In this document: positions 1 through 10,900 of the stretch, piece after piece
How positions within the stretch are numbered: position 1 is the first letter of the stretch
How the letters are laid out: every line of letters starts with the position of its first letter
DNA from: JAKAGZ01 sp963783855
Lineage (GTDB): Bacteria > Bacteroidota > Ignavibacteria > Ignavibacteriales > Ignavibacteriaceae
Assembly (NCBI GenBank): GCA_963783855.1
Contig: CAWAPE010000014.1
Span: 248,001-312,000 of the forward strand
Direction: 5' to 3'
DNA length: 64,000 nucleotides
The notes under the pieces: model-generated
What the model was told of the DNA's origin: nothing
The model's input: the letters and a program-made list of their open reading frames with translations, nothing else
Database searches by the model: none
Made by a program: the position numbers and the translations under genes

Positions 1-183
1 TTTATGAAATTTAGCGGGTCACCCCCCGAAATGGTAAATAAGATAGCACAACAAGCAGGTGAGAAAAGTCTTATAAATGAACAGGAATTGCTTGAGTTAT
101 TAACAGAGGCGGGATTTGAAAAAATTAATCGCTTTTATAATTCATTCATACATGGCGGATGGATTGTTCATAAGAAATATTAA
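1..183 (+). CDS. C-terminal fragment of a probable SAM-dependent methyltransferase
   Basis: The window opens inside this gene; 60 codons are visible before the TAA stop. The readable end contains LLTEAGFEKINRFYNSF followed by HGGWIVHKK. An 'L..AGF..i..fy......gwi..kk' ending is typical of class I (methyltransferase type 11/12) SAM-dependent enzymes, where it forms the last beta-hairpin of the Rossmann core. The SAM-binding motifs would lie upstream of the window, so substrate and catalytic residues cannot be judged. The call is inference from the C-terminal signature only. A 53-nt gap with a purine-rich AGGAG separates it from the ferredoxin gene. Confidence 0.45.
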   Translation, partial: FMKFSGSPPEMVNKIAQQAGEKSLINEQELLELLTEAGFEKINRFYNSFIHGGWIVHKKY

Positions 184-236
184 AAATAATGAAAGTTGTT
201 TGATGGAGATGAAATTAAAAAGGAGAAAAAATCCAA

Positions 237-534
237 ATGTTCTCTGATTCTTTGCTAAATATTGTTACCTTATTGATTACAGAAGACTGTATCAACTGCA
301 AAGCCTGTGATACGATCTGCCCGGCGAATGCAATTTATCCGGGCGGAAAGAATTACACAACTCAAAAACATAAAACATAAAGCACCGGTTAAGGAGCATT
401 ATTACATCGTTCCGGAAAAATGTAATTCCTGTGAGGGGGTTTACGAAGAACCGGAATGTGTATCTATTTGCCCGATGGATGCTATTAAAGAAATAGAAAT
501 AAAAACAAAAAACAAAGAGGTCTCAAATGTCTGA
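237..534 (+). pseudogene. 2[4Fe-4S] ferredoxin, split by a one-base insertion
   Basis: A small cytoplasmic electron carrier. Translation from ATG 237 (preceded by AGGAG) gives CINCKACDTICP, the first CX2CX2CX3CP cluster motif, then stops at 378-380. The next frame continues with CNSCEGVYEEPECVSICP, a CX2CX8CX3CP second motif. The longer second loop is typical of the Allochromatium/YfhL-type bacterial ferredoxins. The two halves join if one base is removed near the A run at 364-368. All eight cluster cysteines would then be present, so a sequencing error or a very recent mutation is more likely than an old pseudogene. The gene overlaps the cupin start by eight bases, suggesting co-transcription with the cupin and nitric oxide reductase. 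Confidence 0.75.
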
Positions 535-854
535 TGTAAAAACAACAGAAGTAAAGAATCTTCTTGAGCAGTTAAACTACCAGGAAGAATCAATTGTAAG
601 TAAAATTTTATTGAAGAAAGAAACCGGAAACGTAACTCTTTTCGCGTTCGACGCGGGACAGGGATTGAGCGAACACACCTCACCTTTCGACGCACTCGTT
701 CAGTGCCTTGAAGGAAAAATAGATATAAAAGTTGGTGGGAGAAAATTTTACTGTTTCATCCGGTGAATTATTGAAACTTCCCGCAACAATTCCTCACGGG
801 TTGAAGGCGGTAGAAAAAACAAAAATGATTCTGACAATGATCAAGGGTAAATAA
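527..854 (+). pseudogene. Small cupin-domain protein, one-base frameshift
   Basis: The ATG at 527 lies inside the ferredoxin 3' end. The first frame reads a cupin beta-barrel (FAFDAGQGLSEHTSPFDA, then EGKIDIKVGG) and runs into a stop at about 766. The plus-one frame continues with GENFTVSSGELLKLPATIPHG and ends in MIKGK at 854. Removing one G from the GGG near 736 joins them into a protein of about 108 residues, normal for single-domain cupins. SEHTSP..A and the IPHG segment match the two conserved cupin motifs that usually hold a metal ion. No substrate can be assigned. Its place directly before the nitric oxide reductase suggests a role in NO or metal stress; that is inference from context. 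Confidence 0.7.
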
Positions 855-884
855 TAATTAAAAATTTCACATACAGGAGAATTT

Positions 885-3135
885 ATGGGATATAAAAAAC
901 TATGGATAAGCCTTGCACTCGTGATAGTGATATCATTTGTAGTGCTGCTATTTTTTGGAAATGAAATTTACCGTGACCAGCCGCCCACGCCAAAGGCCGT
1001 TGTTACAACTGCCGGTGATGTTTTGTTCACAGGGCAGAATATTAAAGACGGGCAGAATGTATGGCAGTCTATCGGCGGGCAGGAAGTTGGAACTGTCTGG
1101 GGCCACGGGGCTTATGTCGCGCCCGACTGGACAGCCGACTGGCTGCACAGGGAAGCAATGTATATGTTAAATCATTACGCGGTTGCGCAATTTGGCGCCG
1201 AGTATGATAAGATTCCCGCTCCTCAGCAGGCAAGATTAAGGGTGATTTTACAGGAGGAATTAAGAAAAAACACTTATGATCCGGCTACGGGAAATATTAC
1301 AATTTCACCTTTGAGGGCGGAAGCGATAGCCGCGGTAAGTAAACATTACACAGGAATTTTTGAAAACGATCCTGCGATGGATAAACTTCGCGATGATTAT
1401 GCAATTCCTGAAAATACGATTAAAGATCCAAAGAGAATGAAACTGATGAATGAGTTCTTCTTCTGGACAGCATGGGCTTCGGTTACAAACAGGCCTGGAG
1501 AAAATATTTCCTATACGAATAACTGGCCGCACGAGGAACTCGTAGCCAACACTCCTTCCGGTTCACTTAATTTGTGGAGCGGTTTCAGCGTAATTCTTCT
1601 TCTGGCCGGAATAGGCGGACTTGCGGCATATTACGCAAAGAACAGGGATGATGAATTTAACCCGGATGAATTTCCGGATCAGGATCCTATGCTCGGGTTA
1701 AAACCTACAGCTTCTATGAAAGCGACTCTGAAATATTTCTGGGTCGTAGTCTTTTTGATAGTTCTCCAGATAATTATGGGGATAATAACTGCGCATTACA
1801 GCGTGGAAGGTTCCGGTTTTTACGGTTTCCCGCTGGCGAAATGGCTTCCGTATTCTGCAAGCAGAACGTGGCACATACAAATTGCGCTTTTCTGGATCGC
1901 CACCTCGTGGCTCGCAACCGGTTTATATATTGCTCCGGTCATTTCCGGTTATGAACCAAAATTCCAGAGAGCGGGCGTTAATTTTCTTTTCATTGCGTTG
2001 CTGATTATTGTGCTCGGTTCTCTTGCCGGGGAGTGGATGGGCATAATGCAGAAACTGGGATTGGTCGACAATTTCTGGTTCGGACACCAGGGATATGAAT
2101 ATGTGGACCTTGGAAGATTCTGGCAGATATTTTTATTTCTTGGTTTGTTTATCTGGCTGTTCCTTCTTGTCAGGGCAATTCGTCCGGCATTCAAACAGAA
2201 GGGAGAAAATAAACATCTAATTACTTTGTTTGTAATTTCCTCAAGTGCCATCGCCTTATTTTACGGTGCGGGTATTAATGTGGGGAAGGCAGACAAGCCT
2301 TGCAGTAGCGGAATACTGGAGATGGTGGGTTGTTCATCTCTGGGTCGAAGGGTTCTTCGAAGTCTTTGCGACCGTTACTATCGCTTTTCTTTTTGTCCGT
2401 CTCGGCTTATTAAGAATAAAGATGGCGACCACCACTACTTTATTCTCAACTATTATATTTCTTGCGGGCGGAATTCTTGGAACGTTTCATCATCTTTATT
2501 TCTCAGGTACACCAACGGCGGTGCTTGCAATCGGATCAACATTCAGCGCGCTTGAAGTTGTTCCTCTCGTACTTCTCGGATTTGAAGCGTACCACAATTT
2601 AAGATTGAGCAGATCAAAACACTGGCTTCAGGCATACAAGTGGCCCATCTATTGTTTTATCGCTGTAACATTCTGGAACCTTGTGGGCGCAGGAATTTTC
2701 GGCTTCTTGATTAATCCCCCGATAGCACTTTATTATATGCAGGGATTGAACACAACACAGGTTCACGGACACGCGGCATTGTTTGGCGTTTACGGAATGC
2801 TGGGGATCGGTTTAATGCTTTTTGTCTTGAAAGGACTCTCCTCCGACAAAGCATGGAAAGATGGCGCGATAAAATATTCATTCTGGTCAATTAATATCGG
2901 GCTTGCGCTAATGGTTTTTGTAAGTGCATTACCCGTTGGCCTCGCGCAAACGGTAGCAAGTGTTGAACACGGTTACTGGTTCGCCCGCTCGGCAGATTTT
3001 CTGCAGAGCCCGACACTGGATACTTTCCGCTGGCTGAGAGTTATTGGTGATACGGTATTCGCAACAGGTGTTGTCGCGCTTGCCTATTTTGTAATCGGTC
3101 TGAAAACAGGCTGGTCGATTAAGAAAGAATCATAA
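885..3135 (+). pseudogene. norB: Quinol-dependent nitric oxide reductase (qNOR/NorZ), one-base frameshift
   Basis: A membrane enzyme of the heme-copper oxidase superfamily that reduces two NO to N2O with quinol electrons. The N-terminal part has the qNOR-specific extension (one TM, then GQNVWQSIGGQEVGTVWGHG) that replaces the separate NorC subunit. The catalytic part shows RTWHIQIALFWIATSW, WWVVHLWVEGFFEVFAT, FHHLYFSG and TQVHGHAALFGVYG, which supply the heme and non-heme iron histidines and conserved glutamates. The frame breaks near 2268-2286: the first frame reads YGAGIN and the next continues MWGRQTSLAVAEYWRWW. Removing one base restores about 750 residues, the usual qNOR length. The ATG at 885 follows CAGGAGAA. 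It shares an operon-like run with the ferredoxin and cupin and probably serves NO detoxification or respiration. Confidence 0.88.
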
Positions 3136-3505
3136 TAATTTTGTTGAGACGGGACATCTGCTTATGTCCGGTTTTACCGGGGCTGATATCCCGTCTACTT
3201 TGCAATGTCACTCAATTTTTTAGGTAAAGCAAGTTGCATCATCAAAATTTAAGATTGTAATGATTTTAAGAAAATATGGAACCTATAGGTAATTGAGATT
3301 TGTTTATATTAATAATTCTGGAATCATACTTTTTGATATTAAGTGAACGGTTTTGAGAGATGAACTGTTTGTTTTAGACCAATTAATATTGATGATAATT
3401 TGACCCCGTTACTTTTATTAAGTATCTGGGTATGTTCCAGACAATTGGCTTTTGTTCAGGAAATAACATCCTAATAATTTTATTATTAAAAAAAGGGAAA
3501 CAAAA
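3136..3505. other. Intergenic region between norB and the octaheme cytochrome
   Basis: This 370-base gap holds a REP-like palindrome in its first 60 bases (listed separately), then AT-rich DNA with no coding signal in any frame. The last 40 bases, ending in AAAAAGGGAAACAAAA, carry the ribosome binding region of the cytochrome gene. The gap suggests that the cytochrome pair has its own promoter, but I could not identify a convincing -33/-7 Bacteroidota promoter. Confidence 0.5.
3143..3198. repeat. REP-like palindrome of the GAGACGGG...CCCGTCTC family
   Basis: The outer arms GTTGAGACGGGA and TCCCGTCTAC pair. Inside are GGACAT/ATGTCC (3152-3157 with 3164-3169) and CCGG/CCGG around TTTTA. Elements with the same outer arms occur at 25968-26024 and 32538-32565. 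It lies directly after the norB stop and could also help terminate transcription. Confidence 0.6.
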
Positions 3506-4789
3506 ATGGAAAAGAAATTTCCCAGAACATTAATAACAGGAAGCGCAGTAACACTTTTTGTTATTTTAATCATTTACTTGTTTACAAATTTTCCCACCGG
3601 GGGTGGAAATTCCACATCCACCAATTCAGGAACAGTGGTGTATGCAGGAACAGATAAATGCGCAACCTGCCACAAGCGGGTTACTCCCGATATTGTAAAT
3701 CAATTTGCAGGAAGCGTTATGGCAAAAGCCGGGGTTAAGTGTATCGATTGCCACGTTGTTAAAAAAAATAATCCTTTGGGCAAAAGTCATGAAGGATTTT
3801 TTATTACCACAACACCGACACCAAAAAATTGCGCAAAATGCCATCCCGCAGAAACAAAACAGTTTAATCACAGCAGGCACGGCGCACCGGCGTGGATTGC
3901 GCTTACAGGGCTGGATGATTTTTCATCAGAACAAAAAAAAGTGCTGGGGGACATACCTGAAGCAAACCGTGGGCCGAACGGAATTATAACCGCTACCAGA
4001 AATTCCCTTTTTGAAATGGAGGGGCCGAATGTTACTCCGGCAGCTTGTCAAACCTGTCACTCAATCGGGAAACCAAACAAAGACGGAAGCATAGGAAATT
4101 GTAATAAATGCCACCTGCGTCATGAATTTTCATTGGCACAGGTTAGAAAACCCGAGATATGCGGTCAGTGCCATTTAGGTCCTGATCATCCACAGTCTGA
4201 AATTTATGAAGAATCCGCTCACGGAGTTATGTATCATACCGAAGGAGATAAATGGAACTGGGACCAAAAACCGGGCAGGCTTACGGTAAATGATATGCCC
4301 GCACCAACCTGTGCGACATGCCACATGAGCGGATTTGGCAATCAGGGCACAACACACGACGTTGGTAAAAGATTATCCAAATTCTTATTTGCTGCTGTTT
4401 CTTCCAACAGGTCAAATTATATTGAAGGCAGGGAAGCAATGAAATCTATTTGCGCTAATTGCCATTCAGATAAATTCGTTGATAATTTTTATGCCCGCGC
4501 CGACAGCGTTACTTCATTTGTTAATTCAAAAGTAAGTGAGGCCAATAAAATTATGACCGGCCTTGTAAAAGATGGAATAATAAGCAAGAAGCCCTTTGAA
4601 AATCAAGTTAGCTTTACCGCTTTTGATCTCTGGCACTATTATGGGCGGACGGCAAAATTCGGGGCGTATATGCAGGGGGCAGATTACGTGCAATGGCATG
4701 GTGTTTATCCGTTGCTAAAGGAATTAAACAAACTTAAAGGAGAAGCGGCTGCTCTTCGTGCTTCTCACGGAAAGGGAGCGCGGCCATGA
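3506..4789 (+). CDS. Octaheme cytochrome c of the hydroxylamine oxidoreductase (HAO) family
   Basis: A membrane-anchored, periplasmic multiheme redox enzyme. Residues 8-28 form one hydrophobic segment (uncleaved anchor). Eight CXXCH heme motifs start at residues 52, 79, 109, 181, 199, 219, 269 and 316. The C-terminal AKFGAYMQGADYVQWHG is a signature of HAO-like octaheme proteins. At 427 residues it is shorter than classical HAO. Family members either oxidise hydroxylamine or, in the epsilon group, reduce nitrite or hydroxylamine; I cannot tell which from this sequence, because I could not align the residue that forms the P460 cross-link. The next gene overlaps it as ATGA, so the two are translationally coupled. 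The nearby NO reductase makes a role in reactive nitrogen chemistry plausible. Confidence 0.85.
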   Translation: MEKKFPRTLITGSAVTLFVILIIYLFTNFPTGGGNSTSTNSGTVVYAGTDKCATCHKRVTPDIVNQFAGSVMAKAGVKCIDCHVVKKNNPLGKSHEGFFITTTPTPKNCAKCHPAETKQFNHSRHGAPAWIALTGLDDFSSEQKKVLGDIPEANRGPNGIITATRNSLFEMEGPNVTPAACQTCHSIGKPNKDGSIGNCNKCHLRHEFSLAQVRKPEICGQCHLGPDHPQSEIYEESAHGVMYHTEGDKWNWDQKPGRLTVNDMPAPTCATCHMSGFGNQGTTHDVGKRLSKFLFAAVSSNRSNYIEGREAMKSICANCHSDKFVDNFYARADSVTSFVNSKVSEANKIMTGLVKDGIISKKPFENQVSFTAFDLWHYYGRTAKFGAYMQGADYVQWHGVYPLLKELNKLKGEAAALRASHGKGARP

Positions 4790-5661
4790 ATGATGTAGAA
4801 ATTTTTCATATAGCTAATCTTAAGCTGCCAACTGATAAAAACCGGCTCTTGATGATTTTTGTCGGCATAAATTTAATGTTTACAGGCATTGATGTGGTCC
4901 TGGCCCATTCGATAAATCAATTTATCCCCGTATATGAATGGATCCCCGTTCTCTATTTTCCTTTAGGGGGTCTTAGCTGCATTTACATTGCTTTTCAGTC
5001 CAAACCACATAAGTGGAGTTCAATATTGCACATAACCATTATGATAATCGGTGTGCTTGTCGGTGTACTTGGAACGGCGTTTCACGCAAATGCGGTTTTA
5101 AATCCGGGCGGCCATTTAACCTGGGCCTGGGTTGTCTTTGGTTCTCCCATATTAGCGCCACTGGCATTTGCCGGTATTTCATTGCTGGGATTATATGCGA
5201 TTACTGAAGAAGTTGAAAACAAACCCGGCCTCTTAGAAATAAAAGGAATTGGAATTTTTAAAGCACCGATTTCGAGGGATAAACACTTCTTATGGCTGGT
5301 TGGATTGGGGTTTGTGGCGAGTACGTTAACATCTATAATTGATCATGCCCAGTATGGATATTCTGTTTACAAATTAATTCCGATTATATATGGGTTGTTT
5401 GCAAGTACCGTGGTTATTTCACTTTGTGTTTCAAAAAGCTGGAGCAAAGGAGACGAGGTGGTTTATTTCTGGACGATGATAACGGCTGTCGTTATAGGAG
5501 TTCTTGGATTTGGTTTTCACCTTTCTGCAGACCTTGCGGGCACAGGGACCCTAAGCATCGAAAGAATTCTGGCTTTTGCGCCGGTACTTGCCCCGCTTTT
5601 ATTTTGTGACCTTGGATTGCTGGGACTATTGGTTGTTTCACAGCCCAGAAAAAAGGCCTAA
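4786..5661 (+). CDS. Eight-TM membrane protein with internal duplication, partner of the octaheme cytochrome
   Basis: I do not recognise the family. There are eight hydrophobic segments in two similar halves (about residues 20-140 and 165-287). TM1/TM5, TM2/TM6 (WIPVLY / LIPIIY), TM3/TM7 (GVLVGVLGTAFH / AVVIGVLGFGFH) and TM4/TM8 (SPILAPLAFAGISLLGL / APVLAPLLFCDLGLLGL) align by eye. Matching histidines His41/His187 and His100/His245 are kept with 58-59-residue spacing. The start ATG overlaps the cytochrome stop by four bases. Inference: it could be the quinone-facing module that passes electrons to or from the cytochrome, with the paired histidines as b-heme ligands or proton carriers. Nothing in the sequence proves heme binding. 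Confidence 0.6.
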   Translation: MNDVEIFHIANLKLPTDKNRLLMIFVGINLMFTGIDVVLAHSINQFIPVYEWIPVLYFPLGGLSCIYIAFQSKPHKWSSILHITIMIIGVLVGVLGTAFHANAVLNPGGHLTWAWVVFGSPILAPLAFAGISLLGLYAITEEVENKPGLLEIKGIGIFKAPISRDKHFLWLVGLGFVASTLTSIIDHAQYGYSVYKLIPIIYGLFASTVVISLCVSKSWSKGDEVVYFWTMITAVVIGVLGFGFHLSADLAGTGTLSIERILAFAPVLAPLLFCDLGLLGLLVVSQPRKKA

Positions 5662-5668
5662 TTTCATT

Positions 5669-5716
5669 CGTAGAAACGCATTGCGACCTGTCTTGGCAGC
5701 AGACAGGTTCGTCTCT
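5669..5716. repeat. Nested palindromic repeat between convergent genes
   Basis: An outer degenerate palindrome (CGTAGAAACGCATTGCG with TTCGTCTCTA) surrounds a perfect inner one with arms ACCTGTCT (5686-5693) and AGACAGGT (5701-5708). It sits between the end of the membrane protein gene and the end of the minus-strand phosphatase gene, where a bidirectional terminator would be expected. Confidence 0.5.
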
Positions 5717-5724
5717 AAAGATAA

Positions 5725-7735
5725 TTAGTTCACTTTAATAACAACAAACGTCACGTCATCAAGCAATTCTTTCTCTTTTCTCCAGCGCCTGCCTTCTTCA
5801 TTTAAATGTTTAATAATTTCATTGGGTTCTTTCTCCGCAACTTTTTTAAATGAAGAAAAAACATTTTCATATCCAAATAATTCTTCTGATGGACTATGCA
5901 GTTCAGGAAATCCGTCTGTCATCAGGAGTAAAACATCGCCGGTATTTAAATTAATTTCCGAAGCATTGTATCTTTCAATCTTCATCGCACCAAGCGGAAG
6001 ATTATGCTGCTTTAATTCCTCAACCCGCCCCTCTTCTTTTTGATAGTGATAAACAGATGGCATTCCCGCATTAATTAATTTTGCTTTATGATCATGAATA
6101 TTCAGCATTGCAAACCCTACCATCATTCTTTTTAGGTTGGAGTTTTTAATTGCCGTGTTAGATGAGGTGAAAAATTCTTCCATGACTGGTTTTAGAAGAA
6201 TTAGCAGTGAAGAGAGATTTCATCATAGTAACAAGAGTTCCGGCTTTCATTCCATGTCCCGTAGCGTCGCCGATCAGCAATATTTACCGATCCGTCTTCT
6301 TTCCTGGAAAAATCATAATAATCCCCGCCGACTTCGGTTGCGGTCTGCATAAAAACTGCTAATTCAAGACGATTAAATTTTGGCAGATCTTTTGGCAGCA
6401 TTGCCAGTTGTAATCTGCTGAGCTTCCTCGAGTTCTGCCGCTCTTCTTTCATTTTCAGAATGAATAATATCATTCTGTTTTTGCAGTAATTGATTGGCTT
6501 TTTTCCTGTTGCGGCCGTTCCTGTATAGAAGCAGAGCAATAATCATGAAAAAAACAATTCCTGAAATTAGGCCAAAAGTCCTGATCTTATTTTGTGTTTC
6601 AATTTTTTCCTCCTGTAAACTTTTGAGTCGGAGTTGTTGATCAAATCCGATATTCTGGTAAGAAAGCAGGTTTTTCTTTTCCGCATTATTCAGGCTGTCA
6701 TTTAATACGGTGTAAAGTTGCAGGTATTTTAAGGTACTGTCACGGTTATTTAGATTGTTATACACATTGGAAAGTGCCCGGTAAGAAGTAGCCAACGGCT
6801 GCGGCTGTCGCAAAACCCGGGCAGTTGCCAATATTTTCCTGGCATAAAACAGGCTGGAGTCAGGTTTGTTTAATCTTTGGTATAATTTACTTAATGCATT
6901 GTAGGTATCGGGAAGATAGTAAAGATTATGATGCACTTTATAGGATTCTGCCGATTTCAGGTAGGCATCCCGGGCCGGTGTTAAATTCCCTTTTTTAAGG
7001 TAAATGTTTCCCAGTAAATAAAGAACGGTTCCTTCCCAGGTTCTTTGGAAAAATCCTAAATGCGGCTGCAGCTCTAATGCTTTTTGTTCAAAATAAAGCG
7101 CCGAATCCAGTTGGTTTAGGTGGGTATAAGACTTTCCTAAGTTTATATATGCCAGCGAAAGCAAAAAAGTATCCTGAATAGATTGAGCATAGCCCAATAC
7201 TTTGAAGTAATTTAATTTTTCCAAATTCATGTTACCGGTAGCGCCATACAATTGCCCCAAATGCAAGTAAATTTGACCCAAAATATAAAGCCTATCCTTA
7301 TGCGCGGCCTGTCCCCTTAGAAAAGGCAGGACATCTTTTTCACTTGCCGGATTCTCCGCAATTTTAATCGCCTCTGACAATGATTCAAGCGATGACGGGT
7401 ATTTACCCAATGCGATAAGCGCATAGCCCTTATCGCTTAAAGCGTCCGCTTCATTCAATTTTAATCCTAACCGCCTGAGCAAGTTGCAATACTCTTGTTA
7501 TCGTAATAAACAGCACTGTCACGATTAGTTTCCAAGTAATAAAGTGCAAGGTCAAAATATGACGTCCATACGAACAGTATCATTTGCCGTATTTCTTAAC
7601 GCCAGTTGCAGGCGGTCCAGCTTTTGTGTACCCGATAAAGTAGTGTCCGATAAAATGGAATAAAGATTTGACTGTGCCCTGCAAAAACCAGGCATAGAGA
7701 AAAATAATAATGATCAATAAAAATGCACGTTTCAT
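5725..7735 (-). pseudogene. TPR-sensor SpoIIE-type phosphatase, broken by seven single-base insertions
   Basis: Read from ATG 7735 the pieces give a signal peptide (MKRAFLLIIIIFLYAWFLQ then AQSNLYS), TPR repeats (ALYYLETNRDSAVYYD, LAYINLGKSYTHLNQLDSAL, YLLGNIYLKKGNLTPARDAY), one TM segment (FGLISGIVFFMIIALLLY), a coiled coil and a SpoIIE/PP2C phosphatase (LQLAMLPKDLP, EVGGDYYDF, GDATGHGMKAG, MTDGFPEL, LLDDVTFVVIK). The frame must be corrected near 7680, 7560, 7485, 7474, 6416, 6275 and 6185, each time by removing one base. All metal-binding aspartates survive correction. The architecture predicts an inner-membrane Ser/Thr phosphatase switched by a periplasmic TPR domain. The density of same-sign errors with an otherwise perfect sequence points to uncorrected read errors rather than decay. 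Confidence 0.75.
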
Positions 7736-7956
7736 AAGAGATTTATCCCGGTATTTGAATAATGAATGTCGTTTCTTCGCCTTCTTTTTTTTGCTAAAAT
7801 CCACAGATGTAAATATCAGTGCAAGAAGAGTTGTTTTTTCATAAGACCTTAAATTTTAAAGAGAAGTATTTATTAAAAAACCTGCTTGCAGCAGGCAAGC
7901 TTATCTCCCTTTTATTCCCCCTTCTCCTAGTAAGAAACGGGGGACAGGAGGTTGAG
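7736..7956. other. Intergenic region with short palindrome
   Basis: This holds the upstream region of the TPR phosphatase gene and, near 7884-7900, the palindrome GCTTGC-AGCAG-GCAAGC. A minus-strand open frame continues upstream of ATG 7735 to a GTG at 7804, but its lysine-rich start would spoil the signal peptide. No other gene was seen. Confidence 0.45.
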
Positions 7957-10900
7957 TTATTTAATTTTTATAACAACAAAGCTAACGTCATCATCCGGGT
8001 CTTTATCGTTTGTCCATTTTATTCCTTCTTCCTTTAAATGCCGGATAATTTCCTCCGGCTCAAGCTTGCCGGTTTCTTCGAATGTATTTCTTGCTCTCCT
8101 GTAACCGTAAAGCTCCTGGTTTTCATTTTTTAATTCAGTGAAGCCGTCGCTAATCATTAATAAAGTATCACCGCTTTCAACTTCAAATTCCTTTACATCG
8201 TAATCAATCTTTTTCATTGCGCCGAGAGGCATATTGTTGATATTAACCTCCTCAACTTTTTGTGAGTTACACCTGTAAATAAATAAAGGCGGCATTCCGG
8301 CGTTAGTGGTTTTAACTTTAGTATTTGAGATCTGAACGCAAGAAAGGGCCATCATTAATCTGCCGAGGTGCATATCTTTTATTGAAGAACTTGAATTTTC
8401 AAAAAATGGTTTTAATTCTTTATTGGTTCTGTCGGACATAAAAAGCGATTTCATAATCGATACCATCATTCCCGACATCATTCCGTGCCCGGTTGCATCG
8501 CCTAAAATTACAGTAAGCGTTCCATCGGAATGAACGTGAAAATCATAATAATCTCCGCCGACTTCGGTAGCGGTTTTCATATAAACTGCTATGTCGAGAT
8601 GGGGAAGCTGCGGTAATTCTTTCGGCAGCATCGAAAGCTGAAGTTTTCTTGCATCTTCAAGTTCCTTTGTCTTTCGTTCGCTTTCGGCTTCCGCAAGCTG
8701 TGCACGGAGATTTGCTTCTCTTATCTGAGCAGCATTTTTTCCTTTTGCTAATATTCTTCTTCGCTGAACTCTATCAATTGTAAACACTCCGCCAATAAAA
8801 ATCAGTCCGTACAAAATGTAAGCAAAGGTTGTTTCCCAGAACGGGGGTTTGATAATAATTGAAAGCTGTTTCGGATCTTTCGTCCACACTCCGTCGCTGT
8901 TTGTTGCGAGAACTTTTAAAGTGTATTCACCCGGATCTAAATTTGTATAGCTTGCTGTATTCCTGTTTCCGGCATCAATCCAGTTTTTGTCGTGATTTTC
9001 AAGAATGTATTTATATTGTATTTTTTGCGGGTTCGAATAATCGAGCGCGGCAAAGGAAACAGAAAAATCATTCTGATTGTGTGAAAGAATAATCTTTTTA
9101 GTTAGCTGAATGTTTTCTTTCAGCACAGACGATTTGCCGATGTTTACACTTTTTTGAAAGAGTTTGAAATCTGTAAAAACAACCGGCGGTACAAAGCTGC
9201 TGTTTTTTATTTCTTCGGGATGAAAAACGCAGAAGCCGTTTCTCCCACCTATGTACATTTCGCCTGTAGTTGATTTTATGGCAGCAAACCTGTTGAATAC
9301 ATTTCCCTGCAAGCCATCTTCGGTTGAGTATCTTACTAATGCCCTGGTTTCAGGATTAAATTTAATTATTCCATTATCCGTTCCCATCCATAAATTATTA
9401 TATGAATCTGCAACTATGCTTTGTATGTTTTTTATAGGATTGCCATCAATATCATAAAGAGTCTTTAAAGAGAGTTCTTTGCCAAATTTAATTTCCTGTA
9501 ACCCCGCTGCAATACTATTTATATAAACAGTCCCGTCAGAGGTTTTGCAGGGCATAGTAAAAGTGTTTAATTTGTCAGTGATATTTGTTTTGAAGAATTT
9601 TTTTGCTTCCGGGTTAAATCCGTAAAAACTATTATTATTGTTTCCGCTGAAATAGTAATTCCCGTGGTTACCAATAAACGGAAGCCATATCTGGTTATCG
9701 GGAATGCTTGTGGAATCTTTAGGATTATTTGTGAAATGTTCAAATGAATTTGTTGAATAATTATAAATATTCAGTCCGCCGCCGTAAGTTGAAATAAGAA
9801 TTTCTCCCTTTTTAAATTCAGTAATTGCAGTGATCCTTTTTTGTGTTACTTCATTTTTTGAAGGCCCTTTTACATAATGAATTTTATTTCCGGTTACAGG
9901 ATTAAACCTGTACAATGCATCATCATATGTCCCGATCCAGAGATTTTTACGGCTGTCATAATACAGGTAGGTTATTTGAGTGGATTTTCCACCAGGCTTA
10001 ATAAATTCCGGAAAATAATTTGAAAATATTCTTGTATGCGGATTGAACTTACTCAGACCGCCGGCATTGGTTCCGATCCATATATTTCCGTCAATATCTT
10101 CTGCAAAAGTATTTATGTTATTATCAATTAAACCATTTTTCCGGCCGGGCAGGTGTTTATACTGTGAAAATTTTTGAAGAGTCGGACTCAGAAGCGAAAT
10201 ACCATCTCCCCAGGTTCCAAACCACATAGTACCCGAGTTGTCCTTTAACATTGAAAGAACTGCGTTGTCGGTAACGAAGGATTCCCTGTCGTACTCATTA
10301 TTCTTATAATCATAAAATTTGTCTTCTTTTTTATCGTAAAGTAGAACGCCATTATTCCTTGTTCCGACCCACAATTTATCATTGCCGTCGAAACAAACAG
10401 ACATTAGATTCCTGCCGGGCAGATCAGAGCGATTTTCAGGCGTATAGGTTTTTTCCCAGCCAGTTTTTAAGTCATAACGAATAAGACCGCCTAGGTTTCC
10501 ACGTCCAAAAAAATCACCTGTTGCAAGCCAGACAATATCTCTGTTTGCGGGATCGAATACTATACCGTTTACCCCGTTATTGGGAGGAGTGGAGTTCTGT
10601 TCAAGCTTCAGAATTTTATTATACTTTCCGGATATTTTATCGAAAGAATATAAACCATCTGCTCCAACTAAAAGTTTGTTCTCATTCCCGGCATAAGGCA
10701 CTAATTTAATAAACGGATTGGGTCTTTTTCCTTTAAAAGGATAAACTGTGGTACTGTCATTGGAAATATTTAATTTTATGATTCCTGCATGATATTCAAA
10801 CAGCCAAATAATATTTTTTTGTGAATTATCCCTGATAATATTTGTTATGACAGGACCATTATTTTTAGTTAATGAAGTATCCCTGAAATTATATTTTATA

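Noticed and set aside
885..3135. Programmed frameshift in the nitric oxide reductase
   Set aside because: No slippery heptamer with a downstream pseudoknot is evident, and the same kind of one-base insertion affects four other genes, so an error or mutation is simpler.
7580..7804. Separate small membrane protein gene starting at GTG 7804
   Set aside because: Its hydrophobic segment is the signal peptide of the TPR-phosphatase; the frame runs on only because of an extra base near 7680.
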